64,000 bases of DNA from Ensifer aridi (lineage in GTDB: Bacteria; Pseudomonadota; Alphaproteobacteria; Rhizobiales; Rhizobiaceae). Numbering within the stretch: the first letter of the stretch is position 1; every line of letters begins with the position of its first letter. Positions 39,832 through 48,627 of the stretch are shown in pieces. The notes beneath the pieces are model-generated. The model saw nothing but the letters and a program-made list of their open reading frames with translations, did not search any database and was not told the origin of the DNA. The DNA lies in assembly GCF_002078505.1 (NCBI RefSeq), contig NZ_LUAV01000014.1, positions 250,402-314,401 of the forward strand, read 5' to 3'. Made by a program: the position numbers and the translations under genes.

Positions 39832-40965
39832 TCAGATCACGTAGGCCTTCAGCGGCTCGAAGCCATTGAAGGCTACGGCCGAGTAGGTGGTCGTGTAGGC
39901 GCCCGTGCCTTCGATCAGAACCTCGTCGCCGATCGTCAGCGAGATCGGCAGCGGATACATGTTCTTCTCATAGAGCACGTCGGCCGAATCGCAGGTCGGG
40001 CCGGCGAGCACGCAGGGCTCCATCGCGTCGCCGTCACGCGCCGTGCGGATCGGGTAACGGATCGCCTCATCCATCGTCTCGGCGAGACCGCCGAACTTGC
40101 CGATGTCGAGGAAGACCCAGCGATGATTGTCGTTGTCCGACTTCTTCGAGACGAGAACGACTTCCGCCTTGATCACGCCGGCATTGCCGACCATGCCGCG
40201 GCCCGGCTCGATGATCGTCTCCGGGATATTGTTGCCGAAGTGCTTCTTCAACGCACCGAAGATCGCCTGACCATAGGCCTCTGCCGACGGGACGTCCCTC
40301 AAGTACTTCGTCGGGAAGCCGCCACCCATATTGACCATCTTGAGCTCGATGCCCTGCTTGGCAAGCTGCACGAAGACGCGCTTGGCGTCGGCGAGCGCCG
40401 AATCCCAGGCGTCGACTTTCGTCATCTGCGAGCCGACATGGAACGACACGCCATAGGAGACGAGGCCGAGCTGATGCGCGTAGACGAGCACGTCGACCGC
40501 CATCTGTGGTACGCAGCCGAACTTGCGCGACAGCGGCCATTCGGCGCCTTCGCCGTCCGTCAGCACGCGGCAGAAGACACGGGCACCCGGAGCCGCTCGC
40601 GCAACCTTCTCGACCTCTTCATGGCTGTCGACCGCAAAAAGGTTGATCCCCAGCGCATGGGCACGCGCAATGTCGCGCTCTTTCTTGATGGTGTTGCCAT
40701 AAGAAATGCGGCTCGGGGTCGCACCGGCATCGAGCGCCATTTCGATTTCAGCGACGGACGCGCAATCGAAATTGGAGCCGAGACCGGCGAGAAGGCGCAG
40801 GATTTCCGGCGCCGGGTTGGCCTTGACGGCGTAGTAGATCGCGCTGTCGGGCAGCGCATGACGGAAGGCCCTGAAATTGTCACGCACGACGTCGAGGTCG
40901 ACAACGAGGCAAGGACCTTCGGGTCGTCGGGTGTTGAGGAAGTCGATGATGCGTGCGGTGGTCAT
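39832..40965 (-). CDS. odc: Ornithine/lysine decarboxylase
   Basis: Fold III PLP enzyme that forms putrescine (or cadaverine), the entry to polyamine synthesis. 377 residues from ATG 40965, with GGGGA 8 bases upstream; a second ATG at 40971 is too close to that site. The PLP lysine is Lys48 in IYYAVKANP, the glycine loop is VNMGGGFPTKYL, the phosphate site is IIEPGRGMV, and the catalytic cysteine is in GPTCDSADVLYE. The longer open frame upstream to 41244 lies in the leader and is not coding. Related rhizobial enzymes use both ornithine and lysine. Confidence 0.94.
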   Translation of the reverse strand: MTTARIIDFLNTRRPEGPCLVVDLDVVRDNFRAFRHALPDSAIYYAVKANPAPEILRLLAGLGSNFDCASVAEIEMALDAGATPSRISYGNTIKKERDIARAHALGINLFAVDSHEEVEKVARAAPGARVFCRVLTDGEGAEWPLSRKFGCVPQMAVDVLVYAHQLGLVSYGVSFHVGSQMTKVDAWDSALADAKRVFVQLAKQGIELKMVNMGGGFPTKYLRDVPSAEAYGQAIFGALKKHFGNNIPETIIEPGRGMVGNAGVIKAEVVLVSKKSDNDNHRWVFLDIGKFGGLAETMDEAIRYPIRTARDGDAMEPCVLAGPTCDSADVLYEKNMYPLPISLTIGDEVLIEGTGAYTTTYSAVAFNGFEPLKAYVI

Positions 40966-40984
40966 GGCCATATTCCCCGATCCA

Positions 40985-41400
40985 TTAAAGTCCACAACTG
41001 TGGAGGACAAAGGGCATACGCGCGCTTGCTCTGGAACCAGCCGGTGGAGACCCCGGAACCATGCATGCGCTCGATGCGCGAACGATGAATCGAAGCCCGC
41101 GAAGGCTAAGATTCGGCTTTGTCTGCCATGGATTGGAGGGAATAACCCAACCGCACTTCCGGCAATGAAGGTGTGCCTCTTCAGTAACCCCGGCTGATGG
41201 AAAGCCGGCAGACACCAGAAAGGCCCGCACCGTCGTTGCTTCAAGATGTCCTCGCATTTCCCGGTTGGCCGGAATAGCGACTGGAGGGGTTAGTTCCAGG
41301 TACCTTACCGATGACCTCACCTAATCGAGGGTCGGCGGACACCCACAGGCACGTGCGACTTTGGGCAAGGGCGTAGGTAAGAAAAATCACTGTCGTAATC
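40985..41400 (-). ncRNA. Long structured leader of odc, speF-motif candidate
   Basis: About 400 bases without a convincing gene separate odc from the divergent LysR gene. On the minus strand the leader has several strong stems, such as GCCGGCTTTCCATCAGCCGG, TTCCGGCCAACCGGGAA and AGGTACCTGGAACTAACCCC. Alphaproteobacterial ornithine decarboxylase genes are known to carry a conserved leader RNA, the speF motif, in this position and size. The assignment rests on gene context and visible stems; I could not align it to the covariance model. Short open frames inside it could encode a leader peptide. Confidence 0.58.
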
Positions 41401-41567
41401 AAGAGTTTTTTCCGCCTCGGCTATAAATTTTTCTGGACCGGGCAGCGGCGCCAGTGTTCACTTTCAATGAACGATCGCAGCGACGCCGGTGCGTGCGGGC
41501 AGAGGCGCGAAATATCGGGATTCCGAGAGTCTGCGGGCGCCCGCAGGCGAGAAGAGAAAGACGAATC

Positions 41568-42461
41568 ATGGATACCCTAACCCGCATCCGCGCCTTCATC
41601 GATGTCGTGGACGCGGAGGGCTTTTCGGCGGCCGCTCGGCGCGTCGGCAAGTCCAAGGCTCTGCTCTCGAAATATGTGCGGGAGCTCGAAGACGAACTCG
41701 GTGCCCTCCTCCTTAACCGGACGACGCGGCAATTTTCGCTCACCGAGGCCGGCCACACCTATTACCGCACGGCGTCCGAGATCCTGAAGGAGATCGATAA
41801 CCTCGCCGATCTCGTGCGCGCCAACAATTCCGACCTGCGCGGCCGGCTCAGAATCACCGTGCCGCGGACCTTCGTCGATGCGGATATCGGCCAGTCGCTG
41901 ATCGACTTCGGCAAGGAGCACCCGGAATTGTCGCTCGAGATCGTCTCCGACGACCGCTTCATCGATCTGGTGGAAGAAGGCTTCGACGTCGCGGTGCGCA
42001 TAACGCGGCTAGAGGACTCGACGCTGATCGCGCGCAAGCTCGACGACTTCCAGATACTGGTCTGCGTCTCACCGCACTTCCTGGCGAAGGCCGGTCCGTT
42101 TGCGCATCCGACCGACCTCGCGCATGTCCCGTGCATCCTCGACACCAACGGCCGATCCTACTCGAACTGGCGTTTCGTCGAGCCGGACGGTTCGCCCTTC
42201 ACGGTGCCCGTGAGCGGGCCGATCGAGGTCAACAGCCCGCTTGCCGCGGCTCGCGCCGCCGTAAGCGGCATCGGAGTGGCGATCCTGCCCGACTTCATTG
42301 CCCGGCCGAGAATCAATTCCGGCGAGCTCGTGACGCTTTTCGAGGACTTCCTGCCCAAGGATCGCGGAATCTACGCGATCTATCCGCATCGCCGCTATCT
42401 TCCGGCCAAGGTACGCACCTTCGTCGATTTCCTGCATGGCTGGTTCCGCAAGATCCGTTAG
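41568..42461 (+). CDS. LysR-family transcriptional regulator
   Basis: 297 residues beginning MDTLTRIRAFIDVVDAEGFS. The winged helix is AAARRVGKSKALLSKYVREL (about 21-40), followed by a LysR substrate domain (LRGRLRITVPRTFVDADIGQ onward). It is divergent from odc but 600 bases away, so odc control by it is unproven. The next gene downstream is the DUF1007/NicO pair, 111 bases further on. Confidence 0.9.
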   Translation: MDTLTRIRAFIDVVDAEGFSAAARRVGKSKALLSKYVRELEDELGALLLNRTTRQFSLTEAGHTYYRTASEILKEIDNLADLVRANNSDLRGRLRITVPRTFVDADIGQSLIDFGKEHPELSLEIVSDDRFIDLVEEGFDVAVRITRLEDSTLIARKLDDFQILVCVSPHFLAKAGPFAHPTDLAHVPCILDTNGRSYSNWRFVEPDGSPFTVPVSGPIEVNSPLAAARAAVSGIGVAILPDFIARPRINSGELVTLFEDFLPKDRGIYAIYPHRRYLPAKVRTFVDFLHGWFRKIR

Positions 42462-42572
42462 AGTCTTTGCGCATCGGGACCAAAGCCAAGGTGCCAAGTC
42501 CCAATTCCGTCCCATTTGCAGTACATTCGGAAGACGATTCGCACGGCTCCGGCCGAAAGGATTTCCATTCCC

Positions 42573-43217
42573 ATGAAAATACAAAGCCTCGCCATAGCCG
42601 GCCTTGCGACGCTCGTTGCGCCCACGCTCGCCTTCGCCCATCCGCATATCTTCGCCGAAGCACGGCTGGAGATCGTCTCCGACGACAAGGGCGAGATCGG
42701 CGAATTGAGGAATGTCTGGCGGTTCGACGAGCTGTTCTCGGCAAGCGTGGTGCTCGACTTCGACAAGAACTCCAATGCTACCCTCGACCCGGATGAGTTG
42801 AAGGAAGTCGGCCAGACGGTGCTCGAATCGCTTGCGGAGTACAACTATTACACGACGATTTCCGACAACGGGAAATCGGTGAAGGTCAGTAGGCCGGACA
42901 GCATCACCGTCGATTACAAGGACAACCAGCTCCTCATGATGTTCGCGGTCAAACCGGCCGAGGCGATGCCGCTCAAGGGCAAGCTCTCCTTCGGCGTCTA
43001 CGACCCGACCATGTATACGGCGATGGACTTTCCGACCGACGAGGACCTCAAGGTTGTCGGCGACAAGATCGAGGCCTGCGAGCATCAGGTGGTGCGCCCC
43101 GATCCGGACGAAGTGCTGGCCGAGAACAAGGACACGCTTACAGACGCCTTCTGGAACGATCCGACCGGGACCGACATGTCGAAGCTCTTCGCAACGAGGA
43201 TCGAGGTCACATGCTGA
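42573..43217 (+). CDS. DUF1007 family periplasmic protein
   Basis: 214 residues with a signal peptide (KIQSLAIAGLATLVAPTLAF, cleavage near AFA-HPH). The mature start HPHIFAEARLEI is the hallmark of DUF1007, whose N-terminal His-x-His may bind metal. Its last 7 bases overlap the NicO-type exporter gene, and the two families are commonly paired, so it probably assists metal export in the periplasm. Metal identity unknown. Confidence 0.85.
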   Translation: MKIQSLAIAGLATLVAPTLAFAHPHIFAEARLEIVSDDKGEIGELRNVWRFDELFSASVVLDFDKNSNATLDPDELKEVGQTVLESLAEYNYYTTISDNGKSVKVSRPDSITVDYKDNQLLMMFAVKPAEAMPLKGKLSFGVYDPTMYTAMDFPTDEDLKVVGDKIEACEHQVVRPDPDEVLAENKDTLTDAFWNDPTGTDMSKLFATRIEVTC

Positions 43218-44239
43218 ACGCCCGTCGGATCGGCCGCCCGCTCGCGGCTGCGCTGTTGTTGACGGCCCTTTCCGCGACGATGGCGATGGCACAGTCGCCG
43301 CTGGGCATCGGTACGGCCGAACCCTCTGTCCAGACGACCGGTTTTCTCGGCGGTTTCTTCGCCTGGGTGAACATGGAGCAGCAGGGCTTCTACCGTATGC
43401 TGACCGGCGCGCTCAAAGGCATGCGCGAGAACCCCTGGCAGCTCTGGTCGTTGATCGGCCTTTCCTTTGCCTATGGCGTCTTTCACGCCGCCGGTCCCGG
43501 CCATGGCAAGGCGGTCATCTCTTCCTACATGATCGCCAACGAGACGGAACTTAAGCGCGGGGTGCTGCTCTCCTTTCTCTCCTCGCTCCTGCAGGGCGTC
43601 GTCGCCATCCTGCTGATCGGCGCCGTCTATCTCGTGCTGCGCGGCTCGTCGATCAGCATGACGAACGCCACCCATTCGCTGGAGGTCGCAAGCTACGCGC
43701 TGATCGCCGCCTTCGGCGGCTGGCTGGTCTTCCGCAAGCTGCGCGCAATGGCACGCCCGGCATCCCAGCTCGCCGGCGGGCACACCCACGATGACCATGG
43801 CCATCACGATCACGGCCACAGCCACGATCATCATCACGACCATGCACATGGGGCGGGTGAGGTCTGCGCAACCTGCGGGCATGCCCATGCCCCCGATCCG
43901 GCATTATTGAAAGGCGACCGATTTGCGCTCAGCGAAGCCTGGTCGGCGATCGTCGCTGTGGGCTTGCGCCCCTGCTCCGGCGCGCTCATCGTGCTTTCTT
44001 TCGCGCTTCTGAACGGGCTCTATCTCGGCGGCGTGCTTTCGGTTTTCGCCATGTCGATCGGCACGGCGATCACCGTTTCGATCCTCGCAACCTTGGCCGT
44101 CACGGCCAAGGGCGTCGCCGTGCGTTACGCCTCGAGCGATTCGGCCGCGACGCGAATCTCCAACGGCATCGAGATCGCGGGGGCGCTCATGGTGCTTGTT
44201 CTTGGGCTCGTTCTGTTGGGCGCTGCGCTGCAGGGGTGA
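43211..44239 (+). CDS. NicO/RcnA-type nickel-cobalt (or zinc) exporter with His-rich loop
   Basis: 342 residues, six or more membrane segments. The family motif FAYGVFHAAGPGHGKAVISS contains the conserved His-x(6)-His; GLRPCSGALIVLSFALLNGL is the second. Residues about 192-226 form a cytoplasmic loop full of His and Asp, ending CATCGHAHAPD, a metal-sensing or buffering segment. Starts inside the DUF1007 gene (7-base overlap), so the two are translated together. Confidence 0.9.
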   Translation: MLNARRIGRPLAAALLLTALSATMAMAQSPLGIGTAEPSVQTTGFLGGFFAWVNMEQQGFYRMLTGALKGMRENPWQLWSLIGLSFAYGVFHAAGPGHGKAVISSYMIANETELKRGVLLSFLSSLLQGVVAILLIGAVYLVLRGSSISMTNATHSLEVASYALIAAFGGWLVFRKLRAMARPASQLAGGHTHDDHGHHDHGHSHDHHHDHAHGAGEVCATCGHAHAPDPALLKGDRFALSEAWSAIVAVGLRPCSGALIVLSFALLNGLYLGGVLSVFAMSIGTAITVSILATLAVTAKGVAVRYASSDSAATRISNGIEIAGALMVLVLGLVLLGAALQG

Positions 44240-44250
44240 GACGCAGTCAG

Positions 44251-44466
44251 CTACAGCCCTTTCCGGCGCTGATGGCGGGCGCGCAGCCAGAAGATCAGGA
44301 AGAAGGCAAGCACGAAGAGTGCGCCGAAGCCGGCGGCGAGCCAGGGCGAGATATCGCCAAGGACCAGCATGATCGACGGCAGCGCGAAAAAGCCGATCCC
44401 GACCACCAGCAGGATGACAGCGGCGGCGACTGCCGCGGATTTTTCCTTTTTATCGGGTGCGGTCAC
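44251..44466 (-). CDS. Small two-segment membrane protein
   Basis: 71 residues: a charged N-terminus (MTAPDKKEK), two hydrophobic segments (AAAVILLVVGIGFFALPSIM and WLAAGFGALFVLAFFLIFWL) and a basic tail. No family recognised. The start overlaps the stop of the upstream acetyltransferase gene by 4 bases (ATGA), so it is expressed with it. Confidence 0.7.
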   Translation of the reverse strand: MTAPDKKEKSAAVAAAVILLVVGIGFFALPSIMLVLGDISPWLAAGFGALFVLAFFLIFWLRARHQRRKGL

Positions 44467-45161
44467 GTTTGCTCCTTCGTCGCAAGCTCCTCGCGAATCT
44501 CTTCGAGGCGCCGCTTCTGCCGTCCCTGGCCGTCAAAATTGTCGGCCGAGAGCCAGCGCTCGAACGCCGCCTTGAGAAGCGGCCATTCGCTGTCGATCAT
44601 CGAATACCAGGCGGTATCACGATTGGCGCGTTTTGAAATCATATGCTGGCGGAAGATGCCCTCGAAGGTAAAGCCGAGGCGCGCCGCCGTGGTCCGGCTC
44701 GGCTGGTTTTCGCTGTGGCACTTCCACTCGTAGCGCCGGTAGCCGAGATCCTCGAAGACGTGCCTCGCCATCAGATAATGCGCTTCCGTCGAAAGCGGCG
44801 AGCGCGCCATGGCCGCTCCGTGCGCCACACCGCCGACCTCGACGACGCCGTTGGCCGGGTCCGCGCGCATGTAGTTCGCCATGCCGACGATCTTGCCGGT
44901 CGCCTTGTCGCGGAAGACTTCGGTGATCCATCCGGATTTTTGCTGAACCCCAGACAGCCAAGCGTCGAAGTCCTCGATGCCGGAAAAATCGTCCTGGGAG
45001 AAATATTTCAAGAGCGGGTTGATGGCCATGCCGCCGAAGGCCTCGTTCCAGAGCGCCTGCAGATGCATCGCCCGATCATAGGGCTCGATCCGCACATAGC
45101 GCCCTTCGATGGTCACCGGTTTCGGCGCCGGGCAGCCTTTCCAATCGCTGAGATCACGCAT
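44463..45161 (-). CDS. GNAT-family acetyltransferase (RimJ/RimL type)
   Basis: 232 residues from ATG 45161, with AAGG upstream; ATG 45179 is an alternative. Motifs: GRYVRIEPYDRAMHLQALW at the N-terminus, VVEVGGVAHGAAMARSPLST, and RRYEWKCHSENQPSRTTAAR followed by LGFTFEGIFRQHM, the typical pattern of RimJ/RimL-like protein or small-molecule acetyltransferases. Coupled to the small membrane protein gene downstream. Confidence 0.87.
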   Translation of the reverse strand: MRDLSDWKGCPAPKPVTIEGRYVRIEPYDRAMHLQALWNEAFGGMAINPLLKYFSQDDFSGIEDFDAWLSGVQQKSGWITEVFRDKATGKIVGMANYMRADPANGVVEVGGVAHGAAMARSPLSTEAHYLMARHVFEDLGYRRYEWKCHSENQPSRTTAARLGFTFEGIFRQHMISKRANRDTAWYSMIDSEWPLLKAAFERWLSADNFDGQGRQKRRLEEIREELATKEQT

Positions 45162-45259
45162 TGACCAACCTTCCCTCATCCCACTCCAATTGCCTTCGCA
45201 ATAGGACAGAGGCCGGACCGTTACAAATTCAAACTGGTTGATGAACCCATGAAACGGCG

Positions 45260-45290
45260 CGAAGGGAGGCGCGGCCCCCGCCTCCCTTCG
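45260..45290. terminator. Strong hairpin between the DUF533 and GNAT genes
   Basis: CGAAGGGAGGCG (45260-45271) and CGCCTCCCTTCG (45279-45290) pair perfectly over 12 bases with a 7-base loop, 24 bases after the DUF533 stop. The T tract on the minus strand (CGCCGTTTC) is weak. Confidence 0.55.
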
Positions 45291-45314
45291 GACTTCAGAT
45301 CGCGCGTCCCCCGA

Positions 45315-46019
45315 TCAGGCGGGAACCTTTGCCGCCGAAACCGTCGCCTCGATGTGGTCGACCAGCGCATCGGCAAGTCCCAATCTTCCGGCGAGCAGAT
45401 CGAGATAGCCGCGCTCCGCCCGGCTTTCCGGCTCGATCGCCAGACGGGATGCCGTGTAGAGTTCCACCCCCTCCTCCTCGGTCTTGGCGGCGGCGACGAT
45501 GGCGTCGAGATCGATCGGATTGGAAAGCTCGGCTTCCAGAAAAGCCGCCGCATCCGCCGAAAGGCCGGAGACGGACAGCTTGTCCATGATGTGGCGGCGC
45601 TCGGCCTCGTCGATATGGCCATCCGCCCGCGCGGCAGCGATCATCGCCCGAACGAGCACCAGTGCGAAGTCCTCGCTCAAGGCATGGGGTGCTGTGAAAC
45701 CGGAATTGGCCGGCGGCGGCGGCAATTCGGCGAGCGGCTTTGAGGCAGGCTCCGCCGCCGGCGCCTGTCCGGCCTGATAGTTCTTGTAGGCCTGATATCC
45801 GAGACCGGCGATCGCGGCGAGGCCGCCGAGCACGGCCGCATTGCCTGCAAGCTTGCGCCCCGACTTGGTTCCGAGGAGGACAGCCGTAATCGCGCCGGTG
45901 GCGAGCGGATTGTCCTTGGCGAGCTTCGTCACCTGATCCGCCCGGCCGCGGACGGTGCCGCCGGCGCCGGGTACCTGCGAACCCAGGAACTGATCCAGCA
46001 ATTTCTTCGCATCGAACAT
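45315..46019 (-). CDS. DUF533/TerB-like membrane-associated protein
   Basis: 234 residues beginning MFDAKKLLDQFLGSQVPGAG, with AAGGAG 9 bases upstream of the ATG at 46019. A glycine/alanine-rich hydrophobic stretch (LAGNAAVLGGLAAIAGLGYQ) is followed by a proline linker and a TerB-like helical domain (LVRAMIAAARADGHIDEAER). This layout is that of DUF533 inner-membrane proteins (YebE-like). Function unknown; YebE in enterobacteria belongs to envelope stress regulons. Confidence 0.85.
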   Translation of the reverse strand: MFDAKKLLDQFLGSQVPGAGGTVRGRADQVTKLAKDNPLATGAITAVLLGTKSGRKLAGNAAVLGGLAAIAGLGYQAYKNYQAGQAPAAEPASKPLAELPPPPANSGFTAPHALSEDFALVLVRAMIAAARADGHIDEAERRHIMDKLSVSGLSADAAAFLEAELSNPIDLDAIVAAAKTEEEGVELYTASRLAIEPESRAERGYLDLLAGRLGLADALVDHIEATVSAAKVPA

Positions 46020-46150
46020 CGGTCTTGCTCCTTTAGGTTCCACGCGCGATTTACATGCACGCGACTATCGCTCCCATGCCGCTCTTTTGTTGGCGAATTG
46101 AGACATAGGAACGCTCCGGCGCAAATACAAATTGGCGCCCCGAACGAAGA

Positions 46151-46172
46151 AGGGCCGGACAGGGCCGGCCCT
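46151..46172 (-). terminator. Terminator after eda
   Basis: AGGGCCGG (46151-46158) and CCGGCCCT (46165-46172) pair with a 6-base loop, 27 bases beyond the eda stop; on the minus strand TCTTCGTTCG follows. Confidence 0.6.
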
Positions 46173-46198
46173 CACCTGCTCGCATGCCTGCTGCCGGA

Positions 46199-46837
46199 TC
46201 AACCTCTCAGCGCGAAGGCCTCGGCCGCAAGCTTGGTGATGCCGGCCCAATCGCCCTTGGCGACCAGATCCTTCGGCGCCACCCAGGAACCGCCGACGCA
46301 GATAACGTTCGGCAGCGACAGATAGTCACGCGCGTTGGCAAGCGAGATGCCGCCGGTCGGGCAAAACAGGGTACCGGCAAGCGGCGAAGAGAGCGCCTTC
46401 AGATAGCCGGCGCCGCCGGCCTGCTCGGCCGGGAAGAATTTCATGACGTTGTAGCCCTCTTCACGCAGGCCCATCACTTCGCTGGCCGTCGCCGCACCGG
46501 GAAGCAGCGGTACCTCGTGGTCATTGGCGACTTCGATCAATTCCTGCGTCGTGCCGGGGCTCACGATGAACTCGGATCCGGCTTTTACCGCCTCTTCGAA
46601 CTGGGCGGCGTTGAGGATGGTTCCGGCGCCGGCAACCGCACCCTCGACTTCGGCCGCAACGGCGCGGATCGCCTCCAGCGCCGCCGGTGTCCTGAGCGTG
46701 ATCTCGATCGCCTTCAATCCGCCGGCGACGAGCGCCCGCGCGAGCGGAACTGCGGTTGCCGCATCGTCGATCACCAGCACCGGCACCACCGGTTGCAGCT
46801 TGAGGATGGAAAGAAGCTTGTCGGTCTTCACGCTCAT
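46199..46837 (-). CDS. eda: 2-dehydro-3-deoxy-phosphogluconate (KDPG) aldolase
   Basis: Last step of the Entner-Doudoroff pathway: KDPG to pyruvate and glyceraldehyde-3-phosphate. 212 residues from ATG 46837. The Schiff-base lysine is Lys133 in VMKFFPAEQ, and the general base is Glu45 in IEITLRT, the same positions as in E. coli Eda. FCPTGGIS forms the phosphate loop. Single gene with its own terminator; edd and zwf are not nearby. Rhizobia use this pathway as their main route for hexose breakdown. Confidence 0.95.
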   Translation of the reverse strand: MSVKTDKLLSILKLQPVVPVLVIDDAATAVPLARALVAGGLKAIEITLRTPAALEAIRAVAAEVEGAVAGAGTILNAAQFEEAVKAGSEFIVSPGTTQELIEVANDHEVPLLPGAATASEVMGLREEGYNVMKFFPAEQAGGAGYLKALSSPLAGTLFCPTGGISLANARDYLSLPNVICVGGSWVAPKDLVAKGDWAGITKLAAEAFALRG

Positions 46838-47041
46838 GCCCGCCGTCCCTTTTAAAACGATTGAATGCCGCACTTCGCATAGCCTCCCTGTTCGTCATTG
46901 TCGAGACCGAAAGCTGCCGCGCCGCGCCGGCGCCGATTGGAAGCAGACGATAAATATCATCTGCGGCAACGAGATGGCTTGAGCCTCAGCCGCAATACGG
47001 TACTTTGATGGCCGTCGACCTCTCGAGATGGCAGGACATCC

Positions 47042-47515
47042 ATGGCGAAGGAGATTGAGCGCAAATTCCTGGTCGCTTCCAGCGGCTGGCGCGAGCATGC
47101 CGACGGCGGCACCAGGCTCCGGCAGGCCTATATCGTAACCATGGAGGACCGCTCGGTGCGCGTCCGCATCCATGGCAACAAACGGGCCCGCCTCACAATC
47201 AAGATCGGCAAATCGGCGCTCGTGCGTCACGAATATGAATATGACCTGCCCATGGACGACGCCCGAGAGCTGCTGACGCAGGCGGTGGGGGTCGTCATCG
47301 AGAAGCGGCGGTACCGCGTGCCGTACAAGGGCTTCACCTGGGAGGTCGACGTCTACGAGGGCGCGCTCGAAGGGCTGGTCGTCGCCGAAGTCGAGATGAA
47401 GCGGGAAACCGACTTGCCCGCCTTGCCGGCCTGGCTCGGGCGCGAGATCACCGGCGACCGCCGTTATTCCAACCAGGCGCTTGCCACAGAGGGGCTCCTG
47501 GAAGCGCAATCATGA
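47042..47515 (+). CDS. CYTH-domain triphosphate tunnel protein
   Basis: 157 residues starting MAKEIERKFLV; the ExExK signature (Glu4, Glu6, Lys8) and alternating charged strands (RLRQAYIVTMEDRSVRVRI, ARLTIKIGKS, WEVDVYEG) define the triphosphate tunnel fold. Short bacterial members are mostly inorganic triphosphatases. The downstream CHAD gene overlaps by 4 bases; CHAD domains bind polyphosphate, so the pair probably acts on inorganic polyphosphate or tripolyphosphate. Confidence 0.9.
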   Translation: MAKEIERKFLVASSGWREHADGGTRLRQAYIVTMEDRSVRVRIHGNKRARLTIKIGKSALVRHEYEYDLPMDDARELLTQAVGVVIEKRRYRVPYKGFTWEVDVYEGALEGLVVAEVEMKRETDLPALPAWLGREITGDRRYSNQALATEGLLEAQS

Positions 47516-48420
47516 CCTATGCGCTCGATCCGGGTCGGCCTTTCACCGAGGGCTTCCGCGCCGTCGGAGCGGAACAGATCGAGCGTGCCGTGGCTGTGCT
47601 GCGGGAAAAGCCGGCTGGCGTGCACGAGGCGATCCACGACGCCCGCAAGAGCTTCAAACGCCTGCGCTCGCTCTATCGGCTCGTCGCCGCCGACGCGCCG
47701 GAATTCCAGCGACAGGAAAACGCCCGCATCCGCGACATGGCGCGGAATCTGTCGACCGTTCGCGACGCAGCCGCTCTTGTCGAGAACGCCAATTATCTGC
47801 GCCTGCACGCGGCAAACGAAGAGCAGCAGGTCGCGCTAGACAAGGTCTGCTCGATCCTGACGGCGCGCCGTGACCAGATTGCGACAAGCGAAACCGACCT
47901 CAACGGCAAGATCGACGTGACCATCGTCAATTGCGAACAGGCACTCGCAGCCCTCGCCCATGTTTCCTTCAACGATGGTCGGCGCAAATCCGCGAGCCGA
48001 CTGGAGAAGGGTTGGCGAAGAACATTGAGGCGCGCAGCACGCACCAAATGCGCTTGCGAAACAAGCACTGATGCCTCGGTCTTCCACGAACTGCGCAAGC
48101 GTGTGCAAGACTATCGAATGCAATTGGCCCTGCTGCGCGCGGCATGGCCTTCGGCGATGCAAGCAAAAAGGGCGGACGCGAAGGAATTGGTCGATGTGCT
48201 CGGCCACTTGAATGACCTTTCGACGATGACGTCGCTCATTAACGAGCAGCCGGAACTTGCCGGCGACAGCCAGAACCAGGCGCATCTCCTCTCCGCGGTC
48301 ATCGCCCGGCAGGAGGAACTGAGGACGGAAGTGCTGCAACGAGCAGAGGCGGTCTTCCTCGACGATCCGGAGAGCGAGAGCCGCACAGTCGCGCTGCTCT
48401 GGCTCGAGGCCGGAAGGTAG
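47512..48420 (+). CDS. CHAD-domain protein
   Basis: 302 residues, helical and rich in conserved basic and histidine residues: VHEAIHDARKSFKRLRSLYR near the N-terminus and VFHELRKRVQDYRMQLALLR in the second half are the two CHAD signature helices. CHAD domains bind polyphosphate granules. Overlaps the CYTH gene in ATGA, so the two proteins are made together. Confidence 0.88.
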   Translation: MTYALDPGRPFTEGFRAVGAEQIERAVAVLREKPAGVHEAIHDARKSFKRLRSLYRLVAADAPEFQRQENARIRDMARNLSTVRDAAALVENANYLRLHAANEEQQVALDKVCSILTARRDQIATSETDLNGKIDVTIVNCEQALAALAHVSFNDGRRKSASRLEKGWRRTLRRAARTKCACETSTDASVFHELRKRVQDYRMQLALLRAAWPSAMQAKRADAKELVDVLGHLNDLSTMTSLINEQPELAGDSQNQAHLLSAVIARQEELRTEVLQRAEAVFLDDPESESRTVALLWLEAGR

Positions 48421-48433
48421 GCTCGTTGGCAGA

Positions 48434-48551
48434 ATTGCCCCTCATCCCGCTGCCGCGACCCTCTCCCCGTAAGAGACGAGGAGAAGGGACGATGCCGCGC
48501 CGCCTCTATCCCCTCTCGCCGCGTGCGGCGAGAGGGTTAGGGTGAGGGGCC
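48434..48551. repeat. RIME-like mosaic element
   Basis: Begins TTGCCCCTCATCCCGCTGCC, contains CCCTCTCCCC/GGAGAAGGGAC and CCCTCTCGCCGCGTGCGGCG/AGAGGG hairpins, and ends GGGTTAGGGTGAGGGGC. The outer ends are inverted (GCCCCTCA/TGAGGGGC). The element at 55775 has nearly the same ends and module order. Confidence 0.72.
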
Positions 48552-48627
48552 ATCTCGCGCGAGGGGCGGTCACGGCGCGATTCGCCGCAATTGCGCTTGA
48601 GACCCGAAAGCTGTATTTGCGTGCCGC

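Noticed and set aside
40985..41320. 111-codon open frame on the minus strand inside the odc leader
   Set aside because: No recognisable protein character and it overlaps the stems of the leader; treated as part of the RNA, though a short leader peptide is not excluded.
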